NCBI RefSeq assembly: GCF_024054175.1
Contig: NZ_JAMXLA010000001.1
Coordinates: 927,341-991,340, forward strand
DNA from: Flavobacterium sp. NRK1
Lineage (GTDB): Bacteria > Bacteroidota > Bacteroidia > Flavobacteriales > Flavobacteriaceae
Reading direction: 5' to 3'
DNA length: 64,000 nucleotides
Below the pieces are notes generated by a model. The model saw only the letters and a list, made by a program, of their open reading frames with translations. It was not told the DNA's origin and did no database searches. The position numbers and the translations under genes were made by a program. Positions 53,962 to 62,026 of this stretch are shown here, one piece after another. The stretch's first letter is position 1, and each line of letters opens with the position of its first letter.

Positions 53962-56760
53962 ATGCTTAGATCACCTGCTATGGAAAATAATAAAGAAATG
54001 AATATTACAGCTTCACTAAAGCTTACCGCTTCTTTAAAACAAGCGTTAGAGCACTATATACATGGTAGTGGAAATGCTATTATAATTTCTGATTACCAAA
54101 TACCTTATGCTTCTTTTTTCAGCGACAGCCAAAAAGAAATGTATGGTGAAGATATAAAAACACTTGAAAAATGTGCTGATGATGTATTGCAGTCAGCTAC
54201 CCGAATTATAGCGCTTTATGATGATGGCAACGTTGCTGAAGCGCAAAAACAAAAAGAGTATTTTGATCTTAAAGCCGATAATCTTGGCTTACAGATTCAG
54301 CTTTTAGACTTCAAAACAAAAAGCAATACTCCTGAAAAACAGGCAGAAACCGAAGGCAACGGTGAGTGGGAACATCATTCCGATCTTACCAACAGCATAA
54401 AAGATATTAACAGCCGTTATGCAGAAACCGATGAAAAGCTGCCACTGCTAGATAATTACTTTAAGCAGGCACCTATAGGTATATGCATTCTTAGCGGCCC
54501 TGAATTTATTGCTAAACTTGCCAATCCGCTTTATCTTGACCTTATACAGAAAAGCAGTGGTGATTTTGTAAACAAACCTTTACTTGAATCATTACCCGAA
54601 CTGAAAGGCCAGCCCATTGAAGGTATTATCAGAGATGTTTATATCACAGGCAAACCTTATGTGGGCAATGAGCTTGGTGTTTACCTTGTGCGCAATGGTA
54701 AACGTGAACTTACTTACTTTAACTTTGTATATCAGCCTATATTTAACGAAGATAGATCGGTTAGCAGCATTATTGTTATTTGCAATGAAGTAACAGATAT
54801 TGTAATTGCAAAAAAAGAGCTGCTTTATAAAAAGAAAGAATTCCGCAATATTGTTATGCAGTCACCCATTGCCATAACAATACTCAAAGGAAAGGATTTT
54901 ATTATAGATATAGCCAATGAGGTTATGCTGAACCATATCTGGCGTAAAGATTTTAAAGAAGTTGTAGGCAAGAGCCTGCTTGAAGTGTTTCCTGAACTTT
55001 ATGAACAGGATTATGTTAAGCTTTTAAAACAGGTAATGAATACGGGAGTGCCACACCGTGCTTTGGAATCTCCGGCTTATATAGATTCTCATGACGGGAG
55101 GAAACTTTATTATCTTGATTATGAATATGCACCGCTTTTTGACACCGATGGCACTATTGACGGTATTATGTGTACCGTTAACGATGTTACTGCGAGTGTA
55201 AAGGCACGCGAAGCTGAAAAAACTGCCCAGAAAAGACAGGCACACCTTATAGAAACCCTGCCGGTAGCCATGTACACCATAGATGCAAATGGCTATATAG
55301 ATCTTTATAACCAGGCAGCAGAAACACTTTGGGGGCGAAAACCGGAATTAGGCAAAGACCGCTGGTGCGGATCGTATAAAATAACCACTCTGGAAGGTGT
55401 TCCGGTACCACATGATAACTGCCCTATGGCAAGAGCCTTTAAAGAAGGCAGATCTATAGAAGAAGAAATTTATATATACCGCAGCAATGGTGACAGAAGG
55501 CATGTTATAGTTCATCCGCAGCCATTGTATGATGAGAACAAAAATATTATAGGAGCATCAAAAGTAATGATAGACATTACCGAACGTAAAGCTGCTGATG
55601 AAGCCCTTCGCCAGAGCGAAGAAAAATTCAGGCTGCTTTCTGCTTCTATACCTCAATTTATATGGACACTTGATGCCGAAGGCCAGCTTGATTATTTTAA
55701 TGATTCTGTACTGCACTACTCAGGATTAAGCGAAGAAAAGCTAAGAAATGGTGGGTTTTCAGAAATGGTGCATCCTGATGACAGGGAAAATAACCGTGCC
55801 AAGTGGAAACATTCATTTGCCACAGGCGAAGAGTTTAACATAGAACACCGTTTTTTACGCCATGACGGAGAATACCGCTGGCACCTGTGCCGGGCTTTGG
55901 CACAAAAAGATGAAAGCAGCGAAATACTTCAGTGGGTAGGTACGAGTACCGACATTCATGACCATAAAACATTTCAGAAAACACTGGAGAAGCTTGTTGA
56001 AGAACGTACCAACGAACTTAAAAAAGCCAATCATGAGCTTGAAAACATGAATAAAGAGCTTTCGTCTTTTGCCTACATATCAAGCCATGACCTACAGGAG
56101 CCTCTTAGAAAAATACAAACTTTTGGAGGTATAATAATGGCCAACGAATTTGAGAACCTTTCAGAAACAGGCAAGCGTAATTTTACACGTATGCAGGTAG
56201 CCGCAGGCAGAATGACAAAACTTATTCAGGATCTGCTAACCTACTCGCGCTCTAACGCTTCTGAAAAGACTTTTGAACAAACCGACCTTAATATCATACT
56301 AAGAGAAGTGATGGCAGATTTTGCCGAAACAGTGAACGAAAAAAATGGTGTAATATCTATAGGGCCTATGCCTGTTATAAATGCTATTCCGTTTCAGATA
56401 AGGCAGATGTTTAATAATCTGGTATCTAATGCGCTTAAATTTACAAAAGAAGATGTATCGCCGCAGATAACTATATTATCTGAAAATATTTCAGGAGCAG
56501 ATATTGATAACCCTAATGCAGTACCGGAAAAAGAATACCTGCATATTTCGGTAGCTGATAATGGTATTGGCTTTAGTCCGCAGTATGCATCACGTATATT
56601 TGAAGTTTTCCAGAGGCTGCATGGCAAAGGCGAATATGAAGGTACAGGTATAGGCCTTGCTATCTGCATGAAAATTGCCGAAAACCATAATGCTATACTC
56701 AACGCTTCATCACAACAGGGTAAAGGAGCAGTGTTTAATATTTATTTTCCTTTAAATTAA
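53962..56760 (+). CDS. Soluble sensor histidine kinase with four PAS domains
   Basis: A 932-residue protein without transmembrane segments. Residues 1-160 are helical with ASLKQALEHYIHGSGNAIIISDYQIPY and no recognised domain. PAS domains begin near 165 (APIGICILSGPEFIAKLAN), 295 (SPIAITILKGKDFIIDIAN), 430 (PVAMYTIDANGYIDLYNQA) and 557 (PQFIWTLDAEGQLDYFNDS, with a PAC segment). HisKA carries the phosphorylated His in SSHDLQEPLRK (about 708), and HATPase_c has NLVSNALKFT, DNGIGF and GTGIGLAIC. It phosphorylates a response regulator that is not encoded nearby. A start at ATG 53980 is also possible. Confidence 0.92.
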   Translation: MLRSPAMENNKEMNITASLKLTASLKQALEHYIHGSGNAIIISDYQIPYASFFSDSQKEMYGEDIKTLEKCADDVLQSATRIIALYDDGNVAEAQKQKEYFDLKADNLGLQIQLLDFKTKSNTPEKQAETEGNGEWEHHSDLTNSIKDINSRYAETDEKLPLLDNYFKQAPIGICILSGPEFIAKLANPLYLDLIQKSSGDFVNKPLLESLPELKGQPIEGIIRDVYITGKPYVGNELGVYLVRNGKRELTYFNFVYQPIFNEDRSVSSIIVICNEVTDIVIAKKELLYKKKEFRNIVMQSPIAITILKGKDFIIDIANEVMLNHIWRKDFKEVVGKSLLEVFPELYEQDYVKLLKQVMNTGVPHRALESPAYIDSHDGRKLYYLDYEYAPLFDTDGTIDGIMCTVNDVTASVKAREAEKTAQKRQAHLIETLPVAMYTIDANGYIDLYNQAAETLWGRKPELGKDRWCGSYKITTLEGVPVPHDNCPMARAFKEGRSIEEEIYIYRSNGDRRHVIVHPQPLYDENKNIIGASKVMIDITERKAADEALRQSEEKFRLLSASIPQFIWTLDAEGQLDYFNDSVLHYSGLSEEKLRNGGFSEMVHPDDRENNRAKWKHSFATGEEFNIEHRFLRHDGEYRWHLCRALAQKDESSEILQWVGTSTDIHDHKTFQKTLEKLVEERTNELKKANHELENMNKELSSFAYISSHDLQEPLRKIQTFGGIIMANEFENLSETGKRNFTRMQVAAGRMTKLIQDLLTYSRSNASEKTFEQTDLNIILREVMADFAETVNEKNGVISIGPMPVINAIPFQIRQMFNNLVSNALKFTKEDVSPQITILSENISGADIDNPNAVPEKEYLHISVADNGIGFSPQYASRIFEVFQRLHGKGEYEGTGIGLAICMKIAENHNAILNASSQQGKGAVFNIYFPLN

Positions 56761-56795
56761 TTTTAGTATGGATTATAGAGTTAAGCCATAACTCT

Positions 56796-56803
56796 TATAT
56801 TTG
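56796..56803 (+). promoter_or_regulatory. Candidate -7 element (TATATTTG)
   Basis: TATATTTG overlaps an upstream in-frame TTG (56801) and lies 30 bases before ATG 56834, which it supports as the true start. Confidence 0.5.
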
Positions 56804-56833
56804 CTATATCCTATTAATCTTACTTTATTGAAA

Positions 56834-57406
56834 ATGAAATTAAAGCAATCCATTTTACTACTGCTTCTTGCCGGTAATGCCGCATTAGCACAAACTATAG
56901 CTGTAAATACTACTGATGCTGCAACAGGTACAAAAGTTATTATTACAAAAAACCATAAAGGCAAAGAAATAGAGGTAGATGACAGTATTGCAAAAAGCGG
57001 ACTGGCATTTTTTTCGGCCGGGTACCAAAGTACAACTGTAAAAGGCAAACCTGTTGAAACGTACTTTATAGACCTTGATATGTTTCATAACAACAATAAA
57101 CTAGGCTGTATAGAACAATCAGCCAACAATCTAGAACTTACACTTGAAGATGGCAGCGAAATAAAATGTTTCCAGATGTCTGATACTGAATGCGGACAGG
57201 AGGCCTATAAAGCAGCATTTGTTTTATGTTCAAAAGACGGCAGTATGGCCCAAATGGAAGATAACTTTAAAAAACTGAAAACTGTAGGTATTAAAAGAAT
57301 TAAAGTAACAACTACCGAAGGAGTGCTTGATTACAAAATAAAAGGCAAAGCATCTGACTACATAAAGTCTCATTTTGCGCTTATTGACAAAACCATTAAA
57401 GGGTAG
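56834..57406 (+). CDS. Small secreted protein of unknown function
   Basis: The ATG at 56834 gives a 190-residue product with a clean signal peptide (MKLKQSILLLLLAGNAALAQ). The mature part is mixed alpha/beta with three cysteines (LGCIEQS, IKCFQMSDTECGQE, VLCSKDG), possibly disulfide-bonded in the periplasm. The C-terminus (MEDNFKKLKTVGIKRIKVTTTEGVLDYKIKGKASDYIKSHFALI, key part VGIKRIKVTTTEGVLDY) looks folded. I recognise no family. It is convergent with the GNAT gene with no gap. Confidence 0.75.
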   Translation: MKLKQSILLLLLAGNAALAQTIAVNTTDAATGTKVIITKNHKGKEIEVDDSIAKSGLAFFSAGYQSTTVKGKPVETYFIDLDMFHNNNKLGCIEQSANNLELTLEDGSEIKCFQMSDTECGQEAYKAAFVLCSKDGSMAQMEDNFKKLKTVGIKRIKVTTTEGVLDYKIKGKASDYIKSHFALIDKTIKG

Positions 57407-57928
57407 TTATTTTACCGGAAGCTTAAGTAAAATATCTTTTTGCTCATCATTACCCAGCATAAACATATGGCTCCCAAATGGCATAAAACCATTTTTAGCA
57501 TAAAACTGACGGGCATTACTATTCTTATCCCAAACGCCAAGCCATAAATATTTAAGGCCGGCCTGCAAAGCTATATTCAGGGCAGCATCCAGAAGGAACT
57601 GCCCTGCTTTTTTACCCTGGTGTTCCTTCAGTATATAAATGCGCTCCAGTTCAAGACTTTCAGGATCATTTATATCGGTTTGTGCGGCAGCATAATTCAC
57701 TTTTATATAGCCAATGGCAGTGTTACCCTCCATAGCAAAATAAAACCCGGAATAAGGGCTGTTAACACCCTCCGCCAATTTATCACTAAAAAATTCAGAT
57801 GCAATATAATTCTGCATGTTCTCTTCGGTATTATATTGGGCGTAGGTTGTTGTAAAAGTTGCAATGCTTAACTCCCTCAGCATTTCAAGGTGCTTAATTT
57901 CCGCTTTTAAAAGTTGTAAATTATACAT
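57407..57928 (-). CDS. GNAT-family N-acetyltransferase
   Basis: A 173-residue acetyltransferase. The acetyl-CoA-binding motif A region is LERIYILKEHQGKKAGQFLLDAALNIA (key part YILKEHQGKKAGQFLL, the Q-x-x-G-x-G/A loop), followed by YLWLGVWDKNSNARQFYAKNGF (motif B). The N-terminus LLKAEIKHLEMLRELSIATFTTTY is typical of spermidine/protein acetyltransferases. The acceptor substrate cannot be named. It is 18 bases downstream of the EamA transporter and probably co-transcribed with it. Confidence 0.93.
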   Translation of the reverse strand: MYNLQLLKAEIKHLEMLRELSIATFTTTYAQYNTEENMQNYIASEFFSDKLAEGVNSPYSGFYFAMEGNTAIGYIKVNYAAAQTDINDPESLELERIYILKEHQGKKAGQFLLDAALNIALQAGLKYLWLGVWDKNSNARQFYAKNGFMPFGSHMFMLGNDEQKDILLKLPVK

Positions 57929-57946
57929 ACTATAAAATTAAGAGTA

Positions 57947-58846
57947 TTATTTAAACTGCTTTTTCAGCTCTTTTAAATTAATAAGTACTACAGATAATAT
58001 AATTATAGCTATACCAATCCATTGCAGCCAGATTACTTCTTCACTAAGCAGAAAATAAGCCATACAAACCGACACAGGTATTTCTATAGAAATTAGTATA
58101 GAGCCAAGCCCCACACCTGTTTTAGGCATACCCATATTAAAAAGTATAGGAGGCAATATGGTACCAAAAAGCGCCAGAGGCAAACCCCATTTCCAGAATA
58201 CAGAAATATCATAATGCAGCGGCATATTAAAACAGCCGGCAATAAGCACAGTAATAACACCGCCAAGCAATATCCATAAGCTTTTTTTATGCGGATGCAT
58301 AGTAAGTGCCAGTTTGTTAGACACTAACAGCATAATAGTATACATTACTGCCGCAGCAAAACCCCAGATTATTCCCCTAGCATCAAGCTTATTTATATTG
58401 GCAATAGCATTCGTGGCCATAACAGTTCCTGCAAGTACCATAATAACGGCGGCAGTTTTAAAGGCATCGGGCATTTTCCGGGCTAAAACAGCTTCGGCAA
58501 CAATCCCCATCCATATAGCCTGCATAAGCAGCACTACAGCCACCGAAACAGGTATATAAATAACCGAGAGATAATAAAAAAATCCGGTTAAACCAAAGGC
58601 ACATCCTCCCAGCATAAGCTTTAGATTTATATATTTATAAGTTGCAGAACTGTCATTTTGCTTGGCTTTATTATTAAATAAAACCAGCATACCAATTGCG
58701 GCAAGTCCTATAAGATATTGTGAAGTTACAACTTCGGTAGTGCTAAAGCCCTCACGGTAGGCTAATCCTACAAGTGTGGCAAGTATGCCATAGCTTGCAG
58801 CCCCTATTCCAACCAAAAAGATTCCTTTTATAAGAGAATTATTCAT
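57947..58846 (-). CDS. EamA/DMT-family transporter
   Basis: A 299-residue inner-membrane protein with ten predicted transmembrane segments and two EamA repeats (about residues 5-140 and 155-290; GIFLVGIGAASYGILATLVGLAY and IIWGFAAAVMYTIMLLVSNKLAL). DMT transporters export amino acids or other metabolites; the substrate is unknown. A -7 box TACTTTTG on the minus strand lies at 58867-58874. First gene of a two-gene unit with the GNAT. Confidence 0.92.
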   Translation of the reverse strand: MNNSLIKGIFLVGIGAASYGILATLVGLAYREGFSTTEVVTSQYLIGLAAIGMLVLFNNKAKQNDSSATYKYINLKLMLGGCAFGLTGFFYYLSVIYIPVSVAVVLLMQAIWMGIVAEAVLARKMPDAFKTAAVIMVLAGTVMATNAIANINKLDARGIIWGFAAAVMYTIMLLVSNKLALTMHPHKKSLWILLGGVITVLIAGCFNMPLHYDISVFWKWGLPLALFGTILPPILFNMGMPKTGVGLGSILISIEIPVSVCMAYFLLSEEVIWLQWIGIAIIILSVVLINLKELKKQFK

Positions 58847-58866
58847 TAATGCTTATATAATTCCGG

Positions 58867-58874
58867 CAAAAGTA
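58867..58874 (-). promoter_or_regulatory. Candidate -7 element of the EamA gene
   Basis: CAAAAGTA on the plus strand reads TACTTTTG on the minus strand, 20 bases before the EamA start codon. Confidence 0.5.
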
Positions 58875-58916
58875 AGGCGAATAGCGGTATGAAAATTTAT
58901 TATTATAGAAATAACT

Positions 58917-58951
58917 AAAAAAACAAAGGCTCCGCATTGCTGCGAAGCCTT
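58917..58951 (-). terminator. Terminator of the cold-shock gene
   Basis: AAGGCTTCGCA-GCAA-TGCGGAGCCTT on the minus strand, followed by TGTTTTTTT. It lies about 73 bases after the cspA stop. Confidence 0.85.
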
Positions 58952-59023
58952 ACTATCTTTTCACTAATCTGTAGCTTAAAGGGCACTAATAGTATATTCC
59001 TTAAAACCTGATTAATAAAGGTC

Positions 59024-59218
59024 TTAAGATTCTACAGTAACATTTACTGCATTTAATCCTTTTTTACCTCTTTCAACTTCATAAGATACGTTATCGTTCT
59101 CTCTTACTCTGTCAACTAAGCCAGTTGTGTGTACAAAAACATCATCTCCACCAGCATCTGGAGTAATAAAACCGAAACCTTTTTCTTCGTTGAAAAATTT
59201 AATTTTGCCTGTAGCCAT
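59024..59218 (-). CDS. cspA: Cold-shock domain protein
   Basis: A 64-residue CSD protein with [30 protein letters not shown], containing RNP1 (KGFGFI) and RNP2 (VFVHT) motifs that bind single-stranded RNA/DNA. It acts as an RNA chaperone in the cytoplasm. Length is normal. The upstream 360 bases (59219-59580) provide its promoter and an A+T-rich leader; a cold-responsive 5'UTR structure is possible but not proven. A terminator follows. Confidence 0.95.
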   Translation of the reverse strand: MATGKIKFFNEEKGFGFITPDAGGDDVFVHTTGLVDRVRENDNVSYEVERGKKGLNAVNVTVES

Positions 59219-59545
59219 ACTATTTATTATTTATTGGGTGCAAATATGTAACAATAAAATGATAAATAGCTCTTTTTCAGCATTTATTATTTAAAAAAAC
59301 TTAAAAAGCCTTTGTTTATTGATAAAAGACACCTACTGCCAGCGCCAGATTTTGTGTAAAACACTTGTTTTCAAACAACTATTAAAATAAAAATGTAAGA
59401 AATAAAAAATAGTACTGTAAGATTTTTGAATATTAAAATGAGTGATATGTACTAAATACTTTCTTTTATTCCATTTTTAAAATTTGATAGACTGCGGGCA
59501 TTAACTCTAACCCTGCATGAGAATGCAGTCTGAACATAAAAAAAA
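59219..59545. other. A+T-rich leader and promoter region of the cold-shock gene
   Basis: About 330 bases between the cold-shock gene and the tRNA terminator hairpin. It must hold the cspA promoter (a near -7 match CATATTTG on the minus strand around 59240-59247). No open frame or RNA gene is recognised. Confidence 0.45.
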
Positions 59546-59570
59546 CCTTCACATTGCTGTGAAGGCTTTT
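59543..59570 (-). terminator. Terminator downstream of the tRNA 3' fragment
   Basis: CCTTCACA-TTGC-TGTGAAGG with eight Ts on the minus strand. It lies just beyond the 3' end of the minus-strand tRNA fragment and was presumably its terminator. Confidence 0.8.
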
Positions 59571-59580
59571 GTAAAACCAG

Positions 59581-59627
59581 TGGTCCCACCTGGGCTCGAA
59601 CCAGGGACCACCTGATTATGAGTCAGA
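59581..59627 (-). tRNA. 3' half of a tRNA(CAU) gene; attachment site of the integrated element
   Basis: On the minus strand the sequence shows anticodon loop CTCATAA with anticodon CAT (complement of 59618-59620), 3' anticodon stem TCAGG, variable loop TGGTC, T arm CCTGG-TTCGAGC-CCAGG and acceptor TGGGACC plus discriminator A. The 5' half (GGTCCCA acceptor strand and D arm) is missing; beyond 59628 the sequence becomes A+T-rich and unrelated. The CAU anticodon fits tRNA-Met or tRNA-Ile2. The adjacent recombinase shows why: the element inserted at the anticodon region and the reconstituted full tRNA should lie at its other end, outside the window. Confidence 0.85.
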
Positions 59628-59732
59628 GGAATATATTTTTCTTTTATTTTCATATTCTTTCAAAACCATTGAAAAATAGAGGATTTACAAATTTGAATTT
59701 TCTTTTACTTTCCAATTTTTTCTCATTTTATC

Positions 59733-59758
59733 TAAATTTGTTGTACCTATGTTGTACC
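59733..59758 (+). promoter_or_regulatory. int promoter -7 box with tandem GTTGTACC repeats
   Basis: TAAATTTG (59733-59740) matches the -7 consensus. GTTGTACC occurs at 59740-59747 and 59751-59758, eleven bases apart, one helical turn, at the expected transcription start. They may be operator or recombinase arm sites. Confidence 0.55.
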
Positions 59759-59773
59759 CAAAAATTATACGCT

Positions 59774-60982
59774 ATGATTAACACTAAAATAGTTCAAAGA
59801 GCAAAACCGCTTTCTAATGGCACATATCCTATTTATTTAAGGGTAACTAAAGATAGAAAAACCAAATTCATTTCCCTTAAGCTATCCTGTGAAAAATCAC
59901 AATGGAATGAAACTAAATCTGAATTAAGGAAAAGTGCTTCAAATTATTCACAACTCAATAAATCTCTAGATGAAATAGGTAAAAGAGCAGAAAAAATAGT
60001 TTCTGATGCTTTGGGCAAAGGAGATGATCTAACACTTGATGAATTTGAAGCACAATTTTTCAATTTTAAAACAGACAAGAGAATCACTGTAAATGAATTC
60101 TGGGATGAGCATATCGAAGATATGAATAAATCCGGGCGTACCGGTAACGCAAGATTTTTTAAAGATTCTAAAAATAGTTTTTTTAAATTCTTAGAAAACA
60201 CTAAAATATACTTTAAAGACATTACACCCGCACTACTAGATAAGTATGAAGTATTCCTAAGATCTAATGGAGGCATAGATAGTGGAATAGCAGTAAAAAT
60301 GAGAGCTCTCAGAGCATTATATAATAGTGCTATAAAAAAAGGCTATGCTCAAAAAGAAAACTATCCTTTTGATGCCTACAAGCTATCTAAACTTAAAGGA
60401 AAGGGGAATAAACGTGCTATAAGTTCTGACGATATAATGAAAATTAAAAATCTCAATACTGAAGAGCATCCTACTCTATTGAATACTAAAAATTATTTTG
60501 TCTTCAGTTATTATACAGGAGGGATGAATTTCTTCGATATGATGAAATTGACCTGGGATAATATCGTTGGGGATAGGATAATCTATATCCGAAGTAAAAC
60601 TAAAGGAAGGTTCACTATTAAAATACTTGAACCAGTTCAGGAAATACTGGATTATTACAAAAAACAGCAGCGTGATACAAATTACGTTTTCCCTATAATC
60701 TTACGTGATGATTCCACACCAATTCAGCTTGAATACAGGAAAGAAAAAACTTTAAAAAGGTTCAATAGCGATTTAAAGAAAATTGCTGACATATGCGAAA
60801 TTGAACATAAAATAACGAGTTATGTGGCTCGACATAGTTTTGCTACCAATTTAAAACAAAAAGGGGTTTCTACTGATGTAATTTCTGAAGCAATGGGACA
60901 CCAAAATTTAGCTATTACACAGGCATATTTAAAAGAACTTGAAAACGATGTCATAGATGATGCTTTTTCAAAACTCCTTTAA
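59774..60982 (+). CDS. int: Tyrosine recombinase (integrase) of the tRNA-integrated element
   Basis: The open frame begins inside the tRNA fragment (59618), but the real start is ATG 59774 (MINTKIVQRAKPLSNGTYPI), after the -7 box; 402 residues. It has an N-terminal Arm-DNA-binding domain (YLRVTKDRKTKFISLKL), a SAM-like core-binding domain (about residues 110-195) and a catalytic domain with ARHSFATNLKQKG (H-x-x-S, Arg in ARHS), GHQNLAIT and the nucleophile Tyr in TQAYLKEL. Where most recombinases have the first catalytic Arg, this one has Asn (TGGMNFFDMMKLTW), as in IntDOT-type enzymes of Bacteroidota. It integrates the element into the tRNA gene. Confidence 0.9.
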   Translation: MINTKIVQRAKPLSNGTYPIYLRVTKDRKTKFISLKLSCEKSQWNETKSELRKSASNYSQLNKSLDEIGKRAEKIVSDALGKGDDLTLDEFEAQFFNFKTDKRITVNEFWDEHIEDMNKSGRTGNARFFKDSKNSFFKFLENTKIYFKDITPALLDKYEVFLRSNGGIDSGIAVKMRALRALYNSAIKKGYAQKENYPFDAYKLSKLKGKGNKRAISSDDIMKIKNLNTEEHPTLLNTKNYFVFSYYTGGMNFFDMMKLTWDNIVGDRIIYIRSKTKGRFTIKILEPVQEILDYYKKQQRDTNYVFPIILRDDSTPIQLEYRKEKTLKRFNSDLKKIADICEIEHKITSYVARHSFATNLKQKGVSTDVISEAMGHQNLAITQAYLKELENDVIDDAFSKLL

Positions 60983-61050
60983 GTCCTTAAGTGCCATTTT
61001 ATTCGAAAACTTTTTTCTAAAAACTAATCACTAATAATCCTTTAAAATTA

Positions 61051-61066
61051 TTCAGAGTAATCTGAA
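61051..61066. repeat. Short inverted repeat
   Basis: TTCAGA-GTAA-TCTGAA lies between int and the ATPase gene; it may be an operator or part of a 3' structure. Confidence 0.35.
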
Positions 61067-61077
61067 TGTAAAATAGT

Positions 61078-61113
61078 AAGCAGCTAGTACTTCAGCGTAT
61101 TAGCTGCTTTTTT
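61078..61113 (+). terminator. Terminator after int
   Basis: AAGCAGCTA (61078-61086) pairs with TAGCTGCTT (61101-61109), followed by a T run. Confidence 0.8.
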
Positions 61114-61147
61114 CATTTAAATATTAATCATTTTAAATATTAAAATT

Positions 61148-62026
61148 ATGAAACTTAGACCATCAGAAAGAAGGCAGGTAAAGCTACGCTTAGGCATAAG
61201 CGGAGCTTCAGGCTTTGGTAAGACTAAGTCAGCCTTATTATTAGCCTATGGTATGACAAATGACTGGAATAAAATTGCAGTCATAGATACAGAAAATTCT
61301 TCTGCCTCACTATATTCAGATTTAGGCAGTTATAATGTACTTGATTTATCTCCTCCCTATAGCCCTGAGAGATATATAGAAGCTATTACACTCTGCGAGA
61401 AAGCTAAAATATCAGTTGTTATTATTGACAGCATCACCCATGAATGGAATGGTTCAGGAGGATGTTTGGATATCCATGAGAAATTAGGAGGTAGATTTCA
61501 GGATTGGGCTCAAGTTACTCCAAGACACCAGGCATTTATAGATAAGATACTTCAATCAGACTGCCATATCATAACTACAACTCGTAGAAAGATAGAATAT
61601 GATATTGACAGAGATGCCTCAGGTAAACTTAAAGTACAAAAGCTTGGCACAAAAGAAATCACTAAGGAGGGTTTTGAGTATGAGCTAACTGTAAACTTTG
61701 AACTTATCAATGAGAATCATCTTGTAAGAGCAAGTAAGGACAGGACTGGCTTATTTATGAATAAACCTGAATTTATCATTACTTCTGCCATAGGTAAGAT
61801 GATATTAGAATGGTGCAATAGTGGCACTAATCTACAGGATGCTAGGAACAAGATTAAAGAGTGTGATAATCTGGATGACCTTAAGATTCTCTATAATAAC
61901 TATGCACAATGGAGAGAACTGTTGGAGTACAATTTTAAGCAACAAAAAGATGCTATTATATCACAAGAGTATACGTTAAACCCACAAAATTTTAATAATA
62001 ATGGAAAATCCCAATATCAATCCTAG
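61148..62026 (+). CDS. Phage-type AAA ATPase (AAA_24 / RecA-core-like)
   Basis: A 292-residue protein. Walker A is GASGFGKTKSALLL (about residues 18-31), followed by VIDTENSSASLYSDLG and Walker B VVIIDSITHEWNG (about 94-106), then IITTTRRKIEYDID as the sensor region. This pattern matches the AAA_24/phage nucleotide-binding family, related to RecA-core Sak4-type annealing or recombination proteins carried by phages. About 60 C-terminal residues form a helical extension (RNKIKECDNLDDLKILYNNYAQW). The last 26 bases overlap the next gene, so they are coupled. A role in replication or recombination of the element is inferred. Confidence 0.82.
   Translation: MKLRPSERRQVKLRLGISGASGFGKTKSALLLAYGMTNDWNKIAVIDTENSSASLYSDLGSYNVLDLSPPYSPERYIEAITLCEKAKISVVIIDSITHEWNGSGGCLDIHEKLGGRFQDWAQVTPRHQAFIDKILQSDCHIITTTRRKIEYDIDRDASGKLKVQKLGTKEITKEGFEYELTVNFELINENHLVRASKDRTGLFMNKPEFIITSAIGKMILEWCNSGTNLQDARNKIKECDNLDDLKILYNNYAQWRELLEYNFKQQKDAIISQEYTLNPQNFNNNGKSQYQS

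Noticed and set aside
59618..59773. N-terminal extension of the integrase from an ATG at 59618
   Set aside because: That ATG is the complement of the tRNA anticodon, the added residues are not integrase-like, and the -7 box lies downstream of it.
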